Shown here piece by piece: positions 1 to 8,698 of a DNA stretch of 33,627 nt (its first letter is position 1; every line of letters starts with the position of its first letter). The notes below the pieces were generated by a model. That model ran no database searches, had not been told where the DNA came from, and worked only from the letters and a program-made list of their open reading frames with translations. The DNA comes from CAYQTO01 sp964420455 (GTDB lineage: Bacteria > Sumerlaeota > Sumerlaeia > SLMS01): positions 1 to 33,627 of the forward strand of contig CAYQTO010000019.1 of the NCBI GenBank assembly GCA_964420455.1. The letters run 5' to 3'. The position numbers and the translations under genes were made by a program.

Positions 1-1760
1 GGGCGTCCCAGCTGCGCGAGCAGCGAACCGTCAGCGTATTCGACCAGCGAATGGGTCGTGCGGATCGGCGTCGACCGGTGCTGGAAGGTGTACGAGTCGG
101 AGGCGGCCTTGTGGGCCGAAAACACTACTGCCATCTGCGGTTCTGCGTCCTCCTGGAGGGCGAGATGGAACTCGTCGACCTCCATGACGCTGCGCATGCG
201 CTCGAACAGCAGCGGGTAAACCGCCTCCGGGTCGAGCGTCCGCATGAGGCTTTGGCTGAGTTCGGAAAGGGCGGTGACCCGGGCGAGCTGGGTTTTGGTC
301 GCCTCCTCGGCGCGCTCCTGCGCGGTGATATCGATGAAGTAGGCGGCCATGACGGCGCTTTCGCCAACGCGAAGGGCGCGGCAGGATTCGAGGGTCACGA
401 GCGTGTCGCCGCGGTTGGTCTTCAGGATCGACTTGGTGGTGCCCTCGCCCCGCTCGCGGACCGTCCTCAGCCAGTCCGCCGCCTTTTGCGGATCGTCCTC
501 GAGGAGCAGGTCGCCGTAGGTCATGCGGGCGAGCTGACGGCGGCTCAGCCCGATCATGCGCACCAGGCCGTCGTTCACTTCCTCGATCTTGCCGGTGCCA
601 AGGTCGATCACCGCCGCCCCAAGGGCCGACTGCTCGAAGAGGGCGCGGAACTTTCGCTCGCTCTGGGAATACTGGAGCAGCAGCGCGGTCTTGTCCTGCT
701 TGACCGCCTTCATCGTTTCCAAAGCGCGTTCGAAGGCGCGGTCGCGCTCCGCCAGGGCGCGGGTGGTCTCCATCGCCATCCCCAGGTGGAAGGCGAAGAT
801 CGTGAGGAAGTTGAGGTCGAACTGGCTGAAGCAGTAGGGCTGGGAAAGGTTCTCGACATAGATGGCGCCGCGGACTTCGCCGCGGATCACCAGCGGAGCA
901 CACATCATCGAGCGGACGCCGCGGGCCTGCATGGATTCCGATTCCTCGAACCGGGGGTCGCGGCGGGCATCCACCGCGTAAACGGCGCGCATTTCGTAGA
1001 GCACCCGCCGGAGGACCGAGCGGCTCGGATGTGTGAAGGCCACAAAGGGTCGTACGAACCCCGTCTGGTAGACCACCTGGAGGGTCGACTGGTCGAGTTC
1101 GAACTCGACGATCGCAACGTTTTCGATCAGCGGGAAGACCTTGCGGAGGGCGGCGATGAACTGCTCGCAGAGCTGCTCGATGTGGGTGTAGTTCCCGATG
1201 CTGGACACCAGGTCCATGATGGAAAACAGGTGGGCGTAGGCTTGGTTGACCTTGGCGGCCTTCTCCTCGAACTCGTCGAGGGTGACGCTCTGGGCACCGA
1301 GCTGGCGCGAGTCTTCGAGGGGAAAATCACGGCTGAGGAGCTTCTCCACGTCGAGGGCGCGAATGACCTCGAGGACGCCGGCGGAGGAGGTGCTGTCGTC
1401 TTCGGAATCGGGCCACCCGGAAGGACGTGGGAGGTCCGGCGGCCCTTCCTGGGTATCGACGAGGAAAATCTCCGTGTCGCCCACCTGGACCCGGTCGCCG
1501 GGCTGTAATTCCGCCTCGCCGACCAATTCTCCATTTACCCGCAGCCCATTGAGGGAATTCAAATCACGAATAAAGGGAACGCCCTCCACCCGGCGGATCT
1601 CCGCGTGGTGCCGCGACGCGTTGCGGTCACGGAGCACGAGGTCGTTATCGCCCCCTCGTCCGATTCGGATCGGGAACTGATCGAAGGAGGTGGCGGACTT
1701 CGAACCGTCTGGGTTGGTGATCCGAAGGTGGACGGCTTGGTTGATTCGCTGCGGGGTCAT
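1..1760 (-). CDS. FHA-GAF-PAS-GAF sensory protein, 5' part only
   Basis: This minus-strand frame is open from ATG at 1760 to the left edge (586 codons), so the C-terminus and output domain are outside the window. An in-frame TAG lies 13 codons upstream of this ATG, and no other start is visible between them. Residues 10-100 form an FHA domain, with IGRGGDND, SRHHAEI and the NSLNG strand that usually contacts phosphothreonine. Residues about 170-335 form a GAF domain, starting near NQAYAHLFSIMDL and containing SMMCAPL and GAIYVEN. A helical linker follows, then a PAS domain at about 367-477 (FRALFEQSALGAAVIDL and a TYGDLL-type loop), then the start of a second GAF at about 490. The role is probably reading phosphopeptides and small ligands or redox state. 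No kinase, cyclase or GGDEF part can be seen, so the output is unknown. It is transcribed divergently from the gene at 1889. The domain calls are firm; the function is inferred. Confidence 0.85.
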   Translation of the reverse strand, partial: MTPQRINQAVHLRITNPDGSKSATSFDQFPIRIGRGGDNDLVLRDRNASRHHAEIRRVEGVPFIRDLNSLNGLRVNGELVGEAELQPGDRVQVGDTEIFLVDTQEGPPDLPRPSGWPDSEDDSTSSAGVLEVIRALDVEKLLSRDFPLEDSRQLGAQSVTLDEFEEKAAKVNQAYAHLFSIMDLVSSIGNYTHIEQLCEQFIAALRKVFPLIENVAIVEFELDQSTLQVVYQTGFVRPFVAFTHPSRSVLRRVLYEMRAVYAVDARRDPRFEESESMQARGVRSMMCAPLVIRGEVRGAIYVENLSQPYCFSQFDLNFLTIFAFHLGMAMETTRALAERDRAFERALETMKAVKQDKTALLLQYSQSERKFRALFEQSALGAAVIDLGTGKIEEVNDGLVRMIGLSRRQLARMTYGDLLLEDDPQKAADWLRTVRERGEGTTKSILKTNRGDTLVTLESCRALRVGESAVMAAYFIDITAQERAEEATKTQLARVTALSELSQSLMRTLDPEAVYPLLFERMRSVMEVDEFHLALQEDAEPQMAVVFSAHKAASDSYTFQHRSTPIRTTHSLVEYADGSLLAQLGR

Positions 1761-1888
1761 ACGGATGCGCTTGCCAGAGGGCTATCGGAACAGCAAGGAT
1801 GATTCTTTCGGCAAGCTACTCCTTTGTCCTGAATAGGTTTCACGCATTCCACGATGGCAACCCAATCATCACACCTAGGGGTTTACCG

Positions 1889-2125
1889 ATGCGCAAATTA
1901 ATGACTTTCCAGCACCTGGACGAGGAAAAAGACCTGAAAGTGATCTTTGAAATCACGGAGGAGGAGGGGCACTGGGTGGCGCACTTGCAGTACCCCGATG
2001 CGCAGGGGGAGATCAAGGCGCCGACCTTCTACGGGGAGACCGCGGAACAGGCCGAGCGCCAGCTCCGCAAGGTCTTCGAGAAAGACTACGAGTTGGCGGG
2101 CGAGGAAGCCCTGCAGGACGAGTGA
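1889..2125 (+). CDS. Small acidic hypothetical protein
   Basis: This encodes a 78-residue protein without signal peptide or membrane segment. ATG 1889 is chosen because AGGGG (1877-1881) sits seven bases upstream. A longer reading from 1799 would lack a ribosome site, and ATG 1901 is a possible shorter start. The chain is rich in Glu and Asp (HLDEEKDLKV, EITEEEGHW) and has a segment like a short beta-rich domain (GHWVAHLQYPDAQGE) followed by a helix (AEQAERQLRKVFEKDY). The pattern of strands then a helix recalls small HicB-like or DUF1902-like folds, but no family is assigned. It ends 38 bases before the response regulator and is probably co-transcribed with it. Confidence 0.7.
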   Translation: MRKLMTFQHLDEEKDLKVIFEITEEEGHWVAHLQYPDAQGEIKAPTFYGETAEQAERQLRKVFEKDYELAGEEALQDE

Positions 2126-2163
2126 CCTGATCCCACGGGAAGATGCCCCCAAGGCGCTTAATC

Positions 2164-3615
2164 ATGATCGAATCGGAAGCCTCCTCGCAGGGAACCCAGG
2201 AAAGCCCGCGGCTCGACCACCTGACCATTCACGTGCTCGACGACGACCGCACGATGGTCCGGATGATCGTCCACCAGCTCGAGCAAAAGGGCTGCAGCGT
2301 CATCCCCTCCCACAACCTCACCGAGGCCAGAGCCGTCTTTCAGAACTACGTGCCCGACGTGTCGATCGTGGACGTGTATCTGGGCGAGGAGTCAGGGCTC
2401 GAATATGTCCGCGAACTGCGGTCGCGGTACCCTGAACTGGGCATCGTGGTCATCTCCGCAGATGACACGGAGACCTTGGCGCAGCAGGCCCAGGAATGCG
2501 GAGCGGATCAGTTTCTGCACAAGCCGATCTTTCCCGCGGCACTGGCCTTTGCCATCTCCCGGGTGGCCGAGCAGCACCGCCAGCGTGAGATCACCCGGAG
2601 CCTCAAGGAAGCCGTCGATCGGTCGCTCCGCGACCGCTTCGAGACGGAAATCCTCACGCACAGTGACGCCATGGAGGGGGTGCTGCACCTGATTGAGAAG
2701 GTCAGCCGCCGCGACCTGTCGGTACTCGTTTATGGGGAGAGCGGAACCGGCAAGGAGCTTGTTGCCCGCGCGATCCATGGCAACAGCGGCCGTCGAAACG
2801 GCTCCTTTGTGGAACTGAACTGCGCCGCCTTGCCGGCCAACCTCGTCGAGAGTGAACTGTTCGGACACGAGAAGGGGGCCTTCACCGGGGCGGTGGCCTC
2901 GCGCGTGGGGCGCATGGAACAGGCCCACGGTGGCACGCTCTTTCTGGACGAAATCGGCGAGCTCCCGCCGGAAATCCAGCCCAAGCTCCTGCGCTCCCTC
3001 CAGGAAAAGCGCATCACCCGCGTCGGGGGGAAGCGCGACATCCAGTGCGATTTCCGGTTGGTAAGCGCGACGAACCGCGACCTGTTGGGCGAGGTCCGCA
3101 GCGGCCGCTTTCGCGAGGACCTCTTCTATCGCGTGGCCGTTTTTCCCATCAAGCTGCCCCCCCTGAGGGAGCGTGTCGAAGACATCGAGCTGCTGCTGAT
3201 CCATTTCCTGCGCCAGGAGGGCATGCAGTCGCCGCGCATCTCGGCGGAAGCCCGCGAGCGGCTCCGTGCGTATAGCTGGCCCGGAAACGTCCGCCAGCTC
3301 AAGAACTTCGCCCAGGCCATCCCCCTGCTCGTCTCGGAAGATGTGATCGACGCCATGGCGGTGGAGAACTACTTCGGCACACGGCTCGGCGAAGTGGGGG
3401 CGATGCTCTCGTCGTCTCCCGATGGAAGCGCCGCCCACGACATGTCCATGAGGCCCGTGCGCAAGCTGGCCGACGTCGAGCGGGAGGAGATCTTCCATGC
3501 CCTGCGCTACTACAAGGGCGAGGTGCCCCACGCGGCCATGGCACTGGGGATGGGGCGGGCAACGCTCTATAAGTATATCAGCCGTTATGGACTGGATCTG
3601 GATGATTTCCGCTGA
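2164..3615 (+). CDS. NtrC-family sigma-54-dependent response regulator
   Basis: The protein activates sigma-54 promoters after phosphorylation and has the usual three parts. The receiver domain spans about 22-135, with acidic IHVLDDDR at its start and phospho-acceptor Asp70 in SIVDVYLG. The AAA+ domain spans about 165-400, with Walker A GESGTGKE from 191, GAFTGA at 238-243 (the sigma-54 contact loop) and Walker B GGTLFLDEIG. A Fis-type helix-turn-helix ends the protein (AAMALGMGRATLYKYIS). Length is 483 residues from ATG 2164, where AAGGCG lies seven bases upstream; ATG 2143 would add seven residues. No histidine kinase is visible beside it. It lies just upstream of, and co-directional with, the sugar transporter genes, so it may control them, but no TGGCAC-N5-TTGC-type promoter was found in the short spacer. 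Confidence 0.93.
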   Translation: MIESEASSQGTQESPRLDHLTIHVLDDDRTMVRMIVHQLEQKGCSVIPSHNLTEARAVFQNYVPDVSIVDVYLGEESGLEYVRELRSRYPELGIVVISADDTETLAQQAQECGADQFLHKPIFPAALAFAISRVAEQHRQREITRSLKEAVDRSLRDRFETEILTHSDAMEGVLHLIEKVSRRDLSVLVYGESGTGKELVARAIHGNSGRRNGSFVELNCAALPANLVESELFGHEKGAFTGAVASRVGRMEQAHGGTLFLDEIGELPPEIQPKLLRSLQEKRITRVGGKRDIQCDFRLVSATNRDLLGEVRSGRFREDLFYRVAVFPIKLPPLRERVEDIELLLIHFLRQEGMQSPRISAEARERLRAYSWPGNVRQLKNFAQAIPLLVSEDVIDAMAVENYFGTRLGEVGAMLSSSPDGSAAHDMSMRPVRKLADVEREEIFHALRYYKGEVPHAAMALGMGRATLYKYISRYGLDLDDFR

Positions 3616-3643
3616 TGCCTCGCGCTCCAATTAGGTGTTTACT

Positions 3644-3655
3644 CCCCGGCCGGGG
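3644..3655. promoter_or_regulatory. 12-bp perfect palindrome before the sugar transporter
   Basis: CCCCGGCCGGGG lies 28 bases after the regulator stop and 42 bases before the transporter start. It has no loop and no T-tract, so it is not a normal terminator. It could be an operator, or chance in GC-rich DNA. Confidence 0.2.
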
Positions 3656-3697
3656 TTGGAGACGGTCCCGGAATCATTCAGCCGACGGATACCCGAC

Positions 3698-6007
3698 ATG
3701 GCCCTAAGCCTCCCCCGCCCCAAGTGCCTCGCCGGCCTGCTCGCGGTTGTGGGCTGCCTGGCCCTCAGCGCGCTTTGGCCCCGCCCGGCGATGGCCGCGG
3801 ACAAGGACGACGCCGAGGTCGTCCTCAACTTCTGGAATATCCTCGTCTACGACCCGCCCCGCATCGGCGTGAACGCCCTCATCGAGAAGTTCAACGAGGA
3901 GCACCCCACCATCCATGTGGAGTTGCTCGATGTTCCCCAGATGGAGCAGAAGCTCCTGACGGCGATCGCCGGCCGGGTGCCGCCGGACATCGCCCTGTTC
4001 GATCGGTTCCGTACGGCCAACTACGCGGAGCGCGGCGCCTTCATGACGCTCGACGACCTCGCGGCGAAGCGCGGCATCCGCTCCGAGGATTTCTTCGAGG
4101 CCCCCTGGGGCGAATGCATCTATCGCGACGAGTTGTACGCGATTCCCTTTAACTCCGACGTCCGCGTGCTCTTCTACAATAAGGACCTTTTTGCGGAGGC
4201 GGGTCTGGATCCGGAACGCCCGCCCCGCAACTGGCGCGAGCTCCGGGAATACTCCGAGCGCCTCATCGTTCGCGACGAAAATGGGCGCCTCGAACGCGTC
4301 GGCTTTGTTCCCTACTACGGGTTCGGCAACACGTGGCTGTATCTGTTTGGCTGGCAAAAGGGCGTGCAGTACCTGAGCGACGATGGGCTGACGCCTTATC
4401 TCGACGATCCGCGCCTTGTTGAGGCGCTGGCCTGGACCCGCGACTTCTCCGCCATGTACGGGGTCGAGGCACTGAACCAGTTTGCGTCCGGCTTCGGCGT
4501 GCGGGAACTCGACTCGTTTCTCTCGGGCAAGGTGGCCATGACGGGGGACGAGGTGTTCATGCTCTCGCGGATCCGACGGTATGCGCCGGATCTGAACTTT
4601 GGCATCGCACCGATCCCGTGGCCCGAAGATGGGCAGCGGGCCTCCTGGTCCGGCGGCTTCGCCTTTGTGGTACCCACCGGCTGTCCGCACCCGGAAGAGG
4701 CGATGGAGTTCATCGCCTACATGGTGCGCGAGGAGTCGCAGGCGCTGTTTGGGAAGAGGAGCGCGCAGCTGCCGGCCAACCGCAGGGCGACGCGCGATCC
4801 CTTCTTTTCCGAGGACCCGAACTGGCGCGCCATGGTGGCCGAAATGGAGTACAGTTACCACCGGCCGGTGACGCCCGTGGGCGGGGTGATGTGGAACGAG
4901 TTGGCTCGGGCGTGGGAACGGGGAAGCGCCGGGGTGGACGATCCGCGGCAACTGCTCGAGACGGCGAACAGGGAAGTGCAGGCGGAGCTCGACCGCATCG
5001 CCGGAAGGCGCCAGCTTCCCCTTGTCGATTGGACGACGGTTACTGGCGTCCTGGCGCTGATTCTCGGCGCGGGGTTGGCCGTGAAGTTGTTCCACACGGC
5101 GCGGCAAATGCGCAGCATCTCCCTCCGACGCCGCGAAGCCTACGCCGGCTATGTGTTCAGTCTTCCGGTCATCATTGGCCTGGCTGTTTTTGTGACGGGC
5201 CCGATCCTGGTCGCCCTCGTCTACAGCTTCTGTGACTATGACGTGCTGCGGCCGGCGCGCTGGACCGGCCTGACCAATTACGAGCGCATGCTCTTCGAGG
5301 ACCCCCTCTTCTGGACCTCGATGTGGAACACGATCTTCTTTACGGTCTTCGCCGTGCCGACATCGCTGCTCGGTTCGATGGGCTTGGCGCTGCTGCTGAA
5401 TGCGCCGATCCGGGGCCGCTCATTCTGGCGCACGCTTTTCTACCTGCCAAGCATCGTTCCGATCGTCGCGATGTCGCTCCTGTTTTTGTGGCTCTTCAAT
5501 GGCCGCTTCGGCCTGTTTAACGTGTTCCTCCAGGGGCTCGGTCTGCCCCCCGCCCCGTGGCTCACGAGCCCCAACTGGTCCAAGCCCTCCCTCGTGCTGA
5601 TGAACATGTGGACGGTGGGCGCGGGGATGATCATCTTTCTTGCCGGGCTTCAGGGGATTCCGCGTCACCTCTATGAGTCGGCGATGATCGACGGGGCCAA
5701 CACCCCCCAGCGTTTCCTCAACGTTACCATCCCAATGCTTTCGCCCACGATCTTCTTCATGCTCGTGATCAACACCATCGGCGCGTTCCAGATCTTTACC
5801 CAGGCATACCTGATGTCGGGGGGGACGGGGTCGCCCCTCGATTCGACGCTGTTCTACGTCTTCTACCTCTTCCGTCAGGGCTTCGAAAACTTCGCCATGG
5901 GCTACGCATCAGCGATGGCCTGGGTCATGTTCCTTCTCATCCTCTTGGTGACTCTTGGCCAGTTCTTCTTCGCCAAGCGCTGGGTCTACGAGGAGGCGCG
6001 TCGCTAA
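3698..6007 (+). CDS. Sugar ABC transporter: substrate-binding protein fused to UgpA/MalF-type permease
   Basis: This is one 769-residue protein carrying two normally separate subunits of a carbohydrate importer. Residues 1-33 are a signal peptide ending AMA/ADK. About 35-430 is a family-1 solute-binding protein (EVVLNFWNI, FNEEHPTIHVELL, GRVPPDIALFD, ASWSGGFAFVV). A transmembrane anchor follows at about 445-465. From about 480 to the end is a MalF/UgpA-type permease with six predicted helices and the EAA loop near 660-680 (ESAMIDGANTPQRF), which docks on the ATPase. ATG 3698 is preferred over GTG 3635 because it starts the signal peptide. The binding domain would be tethered outside the membrane beside its own channel. 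The partner permease starts one base after the stop. No ATPase gene is in the window, so a shared MsmX/MalK-like ATPase must act from elsewhere. The substrate is unknown. Confidence 0.9.
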   Translation: MALSLPRPKCLAGLLAVVGCLALSALWPRPAMAADKDDAEVVLNFWNILVYDPPRIGVNALIEKFNEEHPTIHVELLDVPQMEQKLLTAIAGRVPPDIALFDRFRTANYAERGAFMTLDDLAAKRGIRSEDFFEAPWGECIYRDELYAIPFNSDVRVLFYNKDLFAEAGLDPERPPRNWRELREYSERLIVRDENGRLERVGFVPYYGFGNTWLYLFGWQKGVQYLSDDGLTPYLDDPRLVEALAWTRDFSAMYGVEALNQFASGFGVRELDSFLSGKVAMTGDEVFMLSRIRRYAPDLNFGIAPIPWPEDGQRASWSGGFAFVVPTGCPHPEEAMEFIAYMVREESQALFGKRSAQLPANRRATRDPFFSEDPNWRAMVAEMEYSYHRPVTPVGGVMWNELARAWERGSAGVDDPRQLLETANREVQAELDRIAGRRQLPLVDWTTVTGVLALILGAGLAVKLFHTARQMRSISLRRREAYAGYVFSLPVIIGLAVFVTGPILVALVYSFCDYDVLRPARWTGLTNYERMLFEDPLFWTSMWNTIFFTVFAVPTSLLGSMGLALLLNAPIRGRSFWRTLFYLPSIVPIVAMSLLFLWLFNGRFGLFNVFLQGLGLPPAPWLTSPNWSKPSLVLMNMWTVGAGMIIFLAGLQGIPRHLYESAMIDGANTPQRFLNVTIPMLSPTIFFMLVINTIGAFQIFTQAYLMSGGTGSPLDSTLFYVFYLFRQGFENFAMGYASAMAWVMFLLILLVTLGQFFFAKRWVYEEARR

Positions 6008-6008
6008 G

Positions 6009-6956
6009 ATGAACCACCAGACACCGCTCGAGAAGATCCTCGTTCACCTCACCCTGATCGTGTTGGTGATCATCTTTATCCTGCCTTTCTTCTGGATTCT
6101 GCAAACCTCGATCAAGAAGGACCGCGACATCTTCGCCGTCCCACCCAAGTTCATCCCCCTCCTGGTGATCGACGGGGAGCAGAACGAGGGAGCCCCCCAA
6201 GGGGAGGACGAACTGGCCGACGCCGAAATGGCCACCTCCCCGGTCGAGAAGGCAGGCTTCCTCGAGACCTACGGCTTCGCCCTCACCTTCGAACACTACA
6301 GGCGTGCCTTCACCGAGTTCCCCTTCTTCCTTTATCTTTGGAACACGGTGGTCATCGTGGTGGGCTCCACGATCGGGACGCTCTTTTCCTGCTCGCTGGC
6401 GGCGTATGCCTTCGCCTGCCTCCGATGGCCGGACCGGGGGGCGCTTTTTGCCATCGTTCTCGCGACCATGCTGCTCCCCTACCAGGTGACACTGATTCCG
6501 GTGTTCATCCTTTTTCGGGAACTGGGCTGGGTGAACACCCTCCTGCCGCTGATCGTTCCCGCCTTCTTTGGTGCCCCCTTCTTCATTTTCCTACTGCGTC
6601 AGTTCTTTATCGGGCTGCCGACCGACTTGCTCGAAGCGGCGCGTATAGACGGTGCGGGCGAGTTCAAGATCCTCTACGACATCGTGCTGCCGCTTTCCAA
6701 GCCAGCGTTACTGACGGTGATGATCTTTGCCGCGATGTTTGCCTGGAACGACTTCCTCGGGCCGCTGATCTATCTCTCGAGCGAGGAGAAGAAGACGCTG
6801 GCGGTGGGGCTCCAGTCGATGGTGAGCCAGCACGGATCCGAATGGGGTCTCCTCATGGCCGCGGGCAGCGTGATGATCATCCCGATCCTCGTGCTGTTCT
6901 TCTTCGCCCAGCGGTACTTCATCGAGGGCATTACGCTCACGGGCATGAAGGGCTGA
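6009..6956 (+). CDS. Sugar ABC transporter permease, MalG/UgpE type
   Basis: This is the second membrane subunit of the importer, 315 residues, starting one base after the fusion gene (TAAGATG). TM1 is at about 12-32 (VLVIIFILPFFWIL). A periplasmic loop of about 60 residues follows, with an acidic stretch (GEQNEGAPQGEDELADAE). Five more helices lie between about 110 and 310, with the EAA loop at about 207-232 (EAARIDGAGEFK). The protein ends GITLTGMKG, a very typical MalG-family C-terminus. The acidic loop is longer than usual for the family and might contact the tethered binding domain; that is inference. One GTATAGAC word lies inside the EAA-loop codons at 6643. Confidence 0.93.
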   Translation: MNHQTPLEKILVHLTLIVLVIIFILPFFWILQTSIKKDRDIFAVPPKFIPLLVIDGEQNEGAPQGEDELADAEMATSPVEKAGFLETYGFALTFEHYRRAFTEFPFFLYLWNTVVIVVGSTIGTLFSCSLAAYAFACLRWPDRGALFAIVLATMLLPYQVTLIPVFILFRELGWVNTLLPLIVPAFFGAPFFIFLLRQFFIGLPTDLLEAARIDGAGEFKILYDIVLPLSKPALLTVMIFAAMFAWNDFLGPLIYLSSEEKKTLAVGLQSMVSQHGSEWGLLMAAGSVMIIPILVLFFFAQRYFIEGITLTGMKG

Positions 6957-6981
6957 AGGTACGGTCCCGGCAACGGGGGCC

Positions 6982-8670
6982 TCAGCCCTGCTTCGCCCGG
7001 CGAACCTCGTCGCGGATGGCGAGCAGCTCCTTCATGACGTGGTGGGCGTTCCCGTCGGTCCCGGGCACGCCGAAGAGGTCGTGAATCCGGCGGTAGAGGG
7101 GATAGAGGCGGTCGTAGACGGCGACGCGGAGGGGATCGGGCGTATAGACGTTGCCACGGATGCCGGTCATCGCACGTGCCGCCTGGAGGAAGTCCGGGTG
7201 TGCCCCGGCAGCCACGGCACCGGCCATCGCGGCCCCGAGGGCACTCGTCTGCTCGCTCCGCGAGACCTCGATACGCTTTCCAAGCACGTCGGCGAAGACC
7301 TGCATGACGAAGGGGTTGCGGGTGGCGATGCCGCCGCAGGCGACGAGGCGGTCCGTCTGGACGCCATACTCGGCGAGGCGCTCGCCAATGGCGCGGGTGC
7401 CAAAGGCGGTGGCTTCGATCAGGGCGAGATACAGCTCCTCGGGCCGGGTTTGCAAGTTGAGCCCGAGAATGGCGCCGGTCAGCCTCGGATCGACGAGAAT
7501 CGTACGGTTGCCGTTGAGCCAGTCGAGCGCCAGCAAGCCGGACTCGCCCGGCTCGAGGGCCTTCGCTTTCTCGGTCAACGCCTCGTGGGATCCGGATACC
7601 AGCCCGCCGGGGCTGATGGAATTCACAAACCAGTTATAGACATCGCCGACGGCGGATTGGCCCGCCTCGAGGCCGTGGTGGCCCGGCAGGATCGACTCGG
7701 GCACGATGCCACACAGACCGGGGATGTCGGGCACCTGCTGGTCGAGGGGCGCGACCATGAGGTCGCAGCTCGAGGTGCCCATGATCTTGACCCAAACACC
7801 GGGCCGGATGCCGCAACCGATCGCCCCCGCGTGGGCATCAATCGTTCCGGCGGCGACGACCACGGTTTCCAGGAGCCCCAGCTTGAGGGACCATTCGCGC
7901 GTGAGGTTGCCGACGCAATCGGCGACCGAAAGGGCGGCGTCCGGAAGGGTGCAGCGAACCCGCGCCAACTCCGGGTGGATGCCCTCGAGGAACCGCGAGT
8001 CGGGATAACCGCCCCAGTCGCGGTGGAACATCCCCTTGTGGCCCGCGGCGCAGATGCCACGGCGGATTGCCCCGGGATCGATCGTTCCGGTGAGAACTGC
8101 CGGAATCCAGTCGGCCAACTCGACCCAGGTAAAGGCGGACTCCATGACTCGCGGCGCGACGCGCGCGCAATGAAGCATCTTGGACCAAAACCACTCGGAC
8201 GAGTAAGTGCCGCCGCACTTGGCGAGGTACTCGGGCTTTTCCGCGGCGGCGCGCTCGGTAATCTCGGCGGCCTCGACGAAGCTCGTATGGTCCTTCCATA
8301 ACCAGGCCATGGCATCGGGGTCATCGCGGAAAGCGTCGGCAAAGGCGAGCGGTTCGCCGTTTTCATCGAGCGGAAGTGGAGTGCTGGCCGTGGCATCGAC
8401 GCCAACGCCCACGACGTGGGAGGGAGAGAATCCCTCGACGTCCTGGGCGGCGGCGAGGACCTGCTCGACCACGGCCACGGTGCCGTCGAGGTAGTCGCTC
8501 GGGTGTTGGCGGGCGAGATCCGGATGGCGCAGGTCGATGACGATGCCCTCCTCGCCGATCTGGTAACGATGGACGGCGGTGGCGATCTCCTCGCCCGAGG
8601 CGATGTCGACCAGCAGCGCCCTTACCGAATTCGTCCCAAAGTCGAGGCCGATCGAGAATCTGCGGGACAT
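6982..8670 (-). CDS. araB: Ribulokinase (FGGY-family carbohydrate kinase)
   Basis: It phosphorylates L-ribulose (and often related ribuloses) with ATP in the cytoplasm. The 562-residue length fits ribulokinase rather than the shorter xylulokinases. Evidence is the N-terminal ATPase motif GLDFGTNSVRALLVD, VGVDATASTPLPLD, the long insert with KCGGTYSSEWFWSKML, the GTIDAHAGA and MGTSSCDLM region, and the C-terminal ACGGIATRNPFVMQ motif. ATG 8670 is chosen because the FGGY fold begins there, with AGAGGGA upstream; the open frame to 9060 is noise. It follows the symporter by 28 bases on the same strand, so the two are probably one transcript. No isomerase (AraA) or epimerase (AraD) is in the window, so the exact pentulose is uncertain. 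Confidence 0.92.
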   Translation of the reverse strand: MSRRFSIGLDFGTNSVRALLVDIASGEEIATAVHRYQIGEEGIVIDLRHPDLARQHPSDYLDGTVAVVEQVLAAAQDVEGFSPSHVVGVGVDATASTPLPLDENGEPLAFADAFRDDPDAMAWLWKDHTSFVEAAEITERAAAEKPEYLAKCGGTYSSEWFWSKMLHCARVAPRVMESAFTWVELADWIPAVLTGTIDPGAIRRGICAAGHKGMFHRDWGGYPDSRFLEGIHPELARVRCTLPDAALSVADCVGNLTREWSLKLGLLETVVVAAGTIDAHAGAIGCGIRPGVWVKIMGTSSCDLMVAPLDQQVPDIPGLCGIVPESILPGHHGLEAGQSAVGDVYNWFVNSISPGGLVSGSHEALTEKAKALEPGESGLLALDWLNGNRTILVDPRLTGAILGLNLQTRPEELYLALIEATAFGTRAIGERLAEYGVQTDRLVACGGIATRNPFVMQVFADVLGKRIEVSRSEQTSALGAAMAGAVAAGAHPDFLQAARAMTGIRGNVYTPDPLRVAVYDRLYPLYRRIHDLFGVPGTDGNAHHVMKELLAIRDEVRRAKQG

Positions 8671-8698
8671 TTGGTGAGGTCCCTCTTTCGCACGGGTA

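Noticed and set aside
51..1508. Long plus-strand open frame of 485 codons
   Set aside because: It is the complement of the FHA-GAF-PAS-GAF gene, which shows clear domains on the minus strand; the plus reading has none.
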